Below are positions 20,605-22,420 of a DNA stretch of 22,420 bases, in pieces; position 1 is the first letter of the stretch, and every line of letters starts with the position of its first letter. The stretch comes from Nitrospirota bacterium (GTDB lineage: Bacteria > Nitrospirota > 9FT-COMBO-42-15 > HDB-SIOI813), in the NCBI GenBank assembly GCA_016214375.1, contig JACROQ010000103.1:1-22420 (forward strand), given 5' to 3'. A program made the position numbers and the translations under genes. The notes beneath the pieces were generated by a model. That model searched no databases. It was not told the origin of the DNA and saw only the letters and a list, made by a program, of their open reading frames with translations.

Positions 20605-22420
20605 CTATCCCTTCACCTTTGCCACGATCTGCTCGGAAACACTTCTCGGGACCTCTTCATATCGCGCAAACTGAAGCGTAAAGATGGCGCGGCCCTGAGT
20701 CAGGGACCTGAGATCCGTGGCATAACCGAACATCTCTGATAAGGGGACTTCACCCGTAATCACCTGGGCCCCGGACCTTGGCCTGACCCCCTGTATCTTA
20801 CCTCTCTTGGAGTTGATATCCCCGATCACCTCACCCATATACTCTTCCGGGACAATCACCTCAAGAGCCATGATAGGCTCCAGCAACACCGGGGTTGCCC
20901 TCCTGGCCCCATCCTTAAAGGCCATCGATCCCGCTATTTTGAAGGCCATCTCCGAAGAATCCACATCGTGATAAGACCCGTCAAAGAGTCTGATCTTGAC
21001 ATCGACAACCGGATATCCGGCCAGCACTCCGTTGTCCAATGCCTCTCTAATCCCCTTCTCTACCGCCGATATATATTCACGCGGGATAGCCCCGCCCACA
21101 ATATCGTTCTCAAACTCAAACCCCTCACCCGCCGCCCTGGGCTCAAGCTCAATCCATACATGCCCATATTGTCCGCGCCCGCCTGTCTGCCTGATATATT
21201 TACCCTCACTCTCCACCTTGCCCTTGATCGTCTCCCGGTAAGCCACCTGCGGTTTTCCTACGTTGGCCTCCACCTTAAACTCCCGAAGAAGCCTGTCTAC
21301 GATGATCTCCAGATGCAGCTCCCCCATACCCGATATGATCGTCTGTCCCGTCTCCTCATCCGTCTTCAGTCTGAAGGAGGGGTCCTCCTGCGCCAGCTTC
21401 TGCAGAGAGATGGTCATCTTTTCCTGGTCAACCTTGGTCTTGGGCTCTATGGCAATCGCGATTACAGGCTCAGGAAACTCTATACGTTCAAGGATGATCG
21501 GGTTTTCCTTATCACACAGGGTGTCCCCGGTCGTGGTATTCTTAAGACCTACCGCAGCGGCAATTTCCCCCGCATACACTGCCTTGATCTCCTCCCTCTT
21601 ATTCGCGTGCATCTTCAGAAGCCGGCCGACCCTCTCCGTAGTATCCTTTGCGGAATTATAGACATAGGAACCGGAGTTGAGCGTGCCGGAATAGATCCGG
21701 AAATAGGTCAACTGCCCCACAAAAGGGTCTGTCATGATCTTGAAGGCCAATGCTGAGAAGGGCTCGTTATCATCAGGATGCCTCTCAATCTCTGCCTCTG
21801 TCCTGGGGTTAATCCCCTTTACAGGAGGAAGATCCAAGGGCGAAGGGAGGTAATCAATCACGGCGTCCAACAGCAACTGGACCCCCTTGTTCTTAAAGGC
21901 CGACCCGCACAAAACAGGCGTAAGTGTCATCGCAATCGTCCCCTTCCGCAGGGCCGATTTAATCTCTTTTTCGGTAACCGCCTCCCCGGCCAAATACTTT
22001 TCCATAATCCCGTCGTCATGATCCGACAACTTCTCGATCATCTTTTCCCGATACTCCTGAGCGAGTTCACGCAGCTCAGAGGGGATCTCATCGACTACAT
22101 ATTTCGCTCCGAGGGTCTCATCATCGAAATAAACAGCCTTCATCGTAATGAGATCCACCGGCCCCCTGAATGTATTCTCAGCCCCGATGGGTAACTGTAT
22201 CGGAATAGGGTTTGCGCCCAGCCTGTCCACCATAGACTTTACACTTTCAAGGAAATCCGCACCGACCTTATCCATCTTGTTGATAAAGGCGATCCTCGGG
22301 ACGTGATATTTATCCGCCTGCCTCCAGACCGTTTCAGACTGGGGCTCCACACCCTGTCCCGCATCGAATACGGCCACAGCCCCATCCAGAACCCTGAGAG
22401 ACCTCTCCACCTCTATAGTA
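20605..22420 (-). CDS. fusA: Translation elongation factor G (partial, 5' end missing)
   Basis: EF-G catalyses translocation and, with RRF, ribosome recycling. About 604 C-terminal residues of the usual 690-700 are in the window; the P-loop and switch I are beyond the right edge. The frame is open through the edge (TIEVERSLRVLDGAVAVFDA), so the GTG at 22410 is an internal valine. The NKMD motif (FINKMDKVGADF), the G5-like GSAFKNKGVQ, domain II, and the domain IV block GGRGQYGHVWIELEPR followed by EYISAVEKGIREAL are visible. It is followed by tuf after 20 bases, the standard str order. Confidence 0.97.
   Translation of the reverse strand, partial: TIEVERSLRVLDGAVAVFDAGQGVEPQSETVWRQADKYHVPRIAFINKMDKVGADFLESVKSMVDRLGANPIPIQLPIGAENTFRGPVDLITMKAVYFDDETLGAKYVVDEIPSELRELAQEYREKMIEKLSDHDDGIMEKYLAGEAVTEKEIKSALRKGTIAMTLTPVLCGSAFKNKGVQLLLDAVIDYLPSPLDLPPVKGINPRTEAEIERHPDDNEPFSALAFKIMTDPFVGQLTYFRIYSGTLNSGSYVYNSAKDTTERVGRLLKMHANKREEIKAVYAGEIAAAVGLKNTTTGDTLCDKENPIILERIEFPEPVIAIAIEPKTKVDQEKMTISLQKLAQEDPSFRLKTDEETGQTIISGMGELHLEIIVDRLLREFKVEANVGKPQVAYRETIKGKVESEGKYIRQTGGRGQYGHVWIELEPRAAGEGFEFENDIVGGAIPREYISAVEKGIREALDNGVLAGYPVVDVKIRLFDGSYHDVDSSEMAFKIAGSMAFKDGARRATPVLLEPIMALEVIVPEEYMGEVIGDINSKRGKIQGVRPRSGAQVITGEVPLSEMFGYATDLRSLTQGRAIFTLQFARYEEVPRSVSEQIVAKVKG

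Noticed and set aside
20968..21756. 262-residue plus-strand open frame opposite fusA
   Set aside because: EF-G is unmistakable on the other strand over the same bases; the antisense product has no recognisable domain or ribosome-binding site.

Overview
The window is almost entirely a bacterial translation and housekeeping core. From the right edge leftwards, on the minus strand, it holds the end of the str operon (fusA, cut by the window edge, then tuf), followed by one uninterrupted S10-spc-alpha ribosomal superoperon: rpsJ-rplC-rplD-rplW-rplB-rpsS-rplV-rpsC-rplP-rpmC-rpsQ-rplN-rplX-rplE-rpsN-rpsH-rplF-rplR-rpsE-rpmD-rplO-secY-adk-map-infA-rpmJ-rpsM-rpsK-rpsD-rpoA-rplQ. A 321-base gap follows, then groES-groEL on the same strand. 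At the left edge, on the plus strand and convergent with groEL, are the 3' end of dnaE and a complete accA. A strong bidirectional hairpin terminator separates accA from groEL.

The organism is a bacterium of moderate GC content. The order secY-adk-map-infA-rpmJ, zinc-binding forms of S4, S14, L24 and L36, the dnaE-accA pair and a GroEL with a GGM-type tail fit lineages such as Desulfobacterota, Nitrospirota or similar, possibly uncultured, phyla. The sequence alone does not let me choose among them. The genes jointly make ribosomal subunits, two elongation factors, IF1, the alpha subunit of RNA polymerase, the Sec channel, the first N-terminal processing enzyme, adenylate kinase, the GroE folding machine, part of DNA polymerase III and one subunit of acetyl-CoA carboxylase.

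I found no unknown multi-gene system. What is unusual is small DNA laid over this core. (1) Two copies of a palindromic, MITE-like element (about 130 and 181 bp) lie before groES and between infA and rpmJ. Both have short target-site duplications, and removing the second restores a 12-base infA-rpmJ spacing. They contain small hairpins whose stems covary. (2) An exact array of 24 heptamers starts at the base after the tuf stop codon and fills most of the tuf-rpsJ gap. (3) tuf uses G-ending codons (Ala GCG, Thr ACG, Leu TTG) far more strictly than its neighbours through most of its length, and its product has a four-cysteine insert in the GTPase domain. (4) Five ribosomal protein genes (rpsD, rpsM, rplR, rpsE, rpsC) start with TTG, in four of them pinned by an in-frame stop within about 21 bases upstream and a good Shine-Dalgarno, and in rpsM by a close stop and a purine-rich leader. 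(5) A small REP-like palindrome sits between rplR and rpsE. Promoter calls are by eye and tentative.
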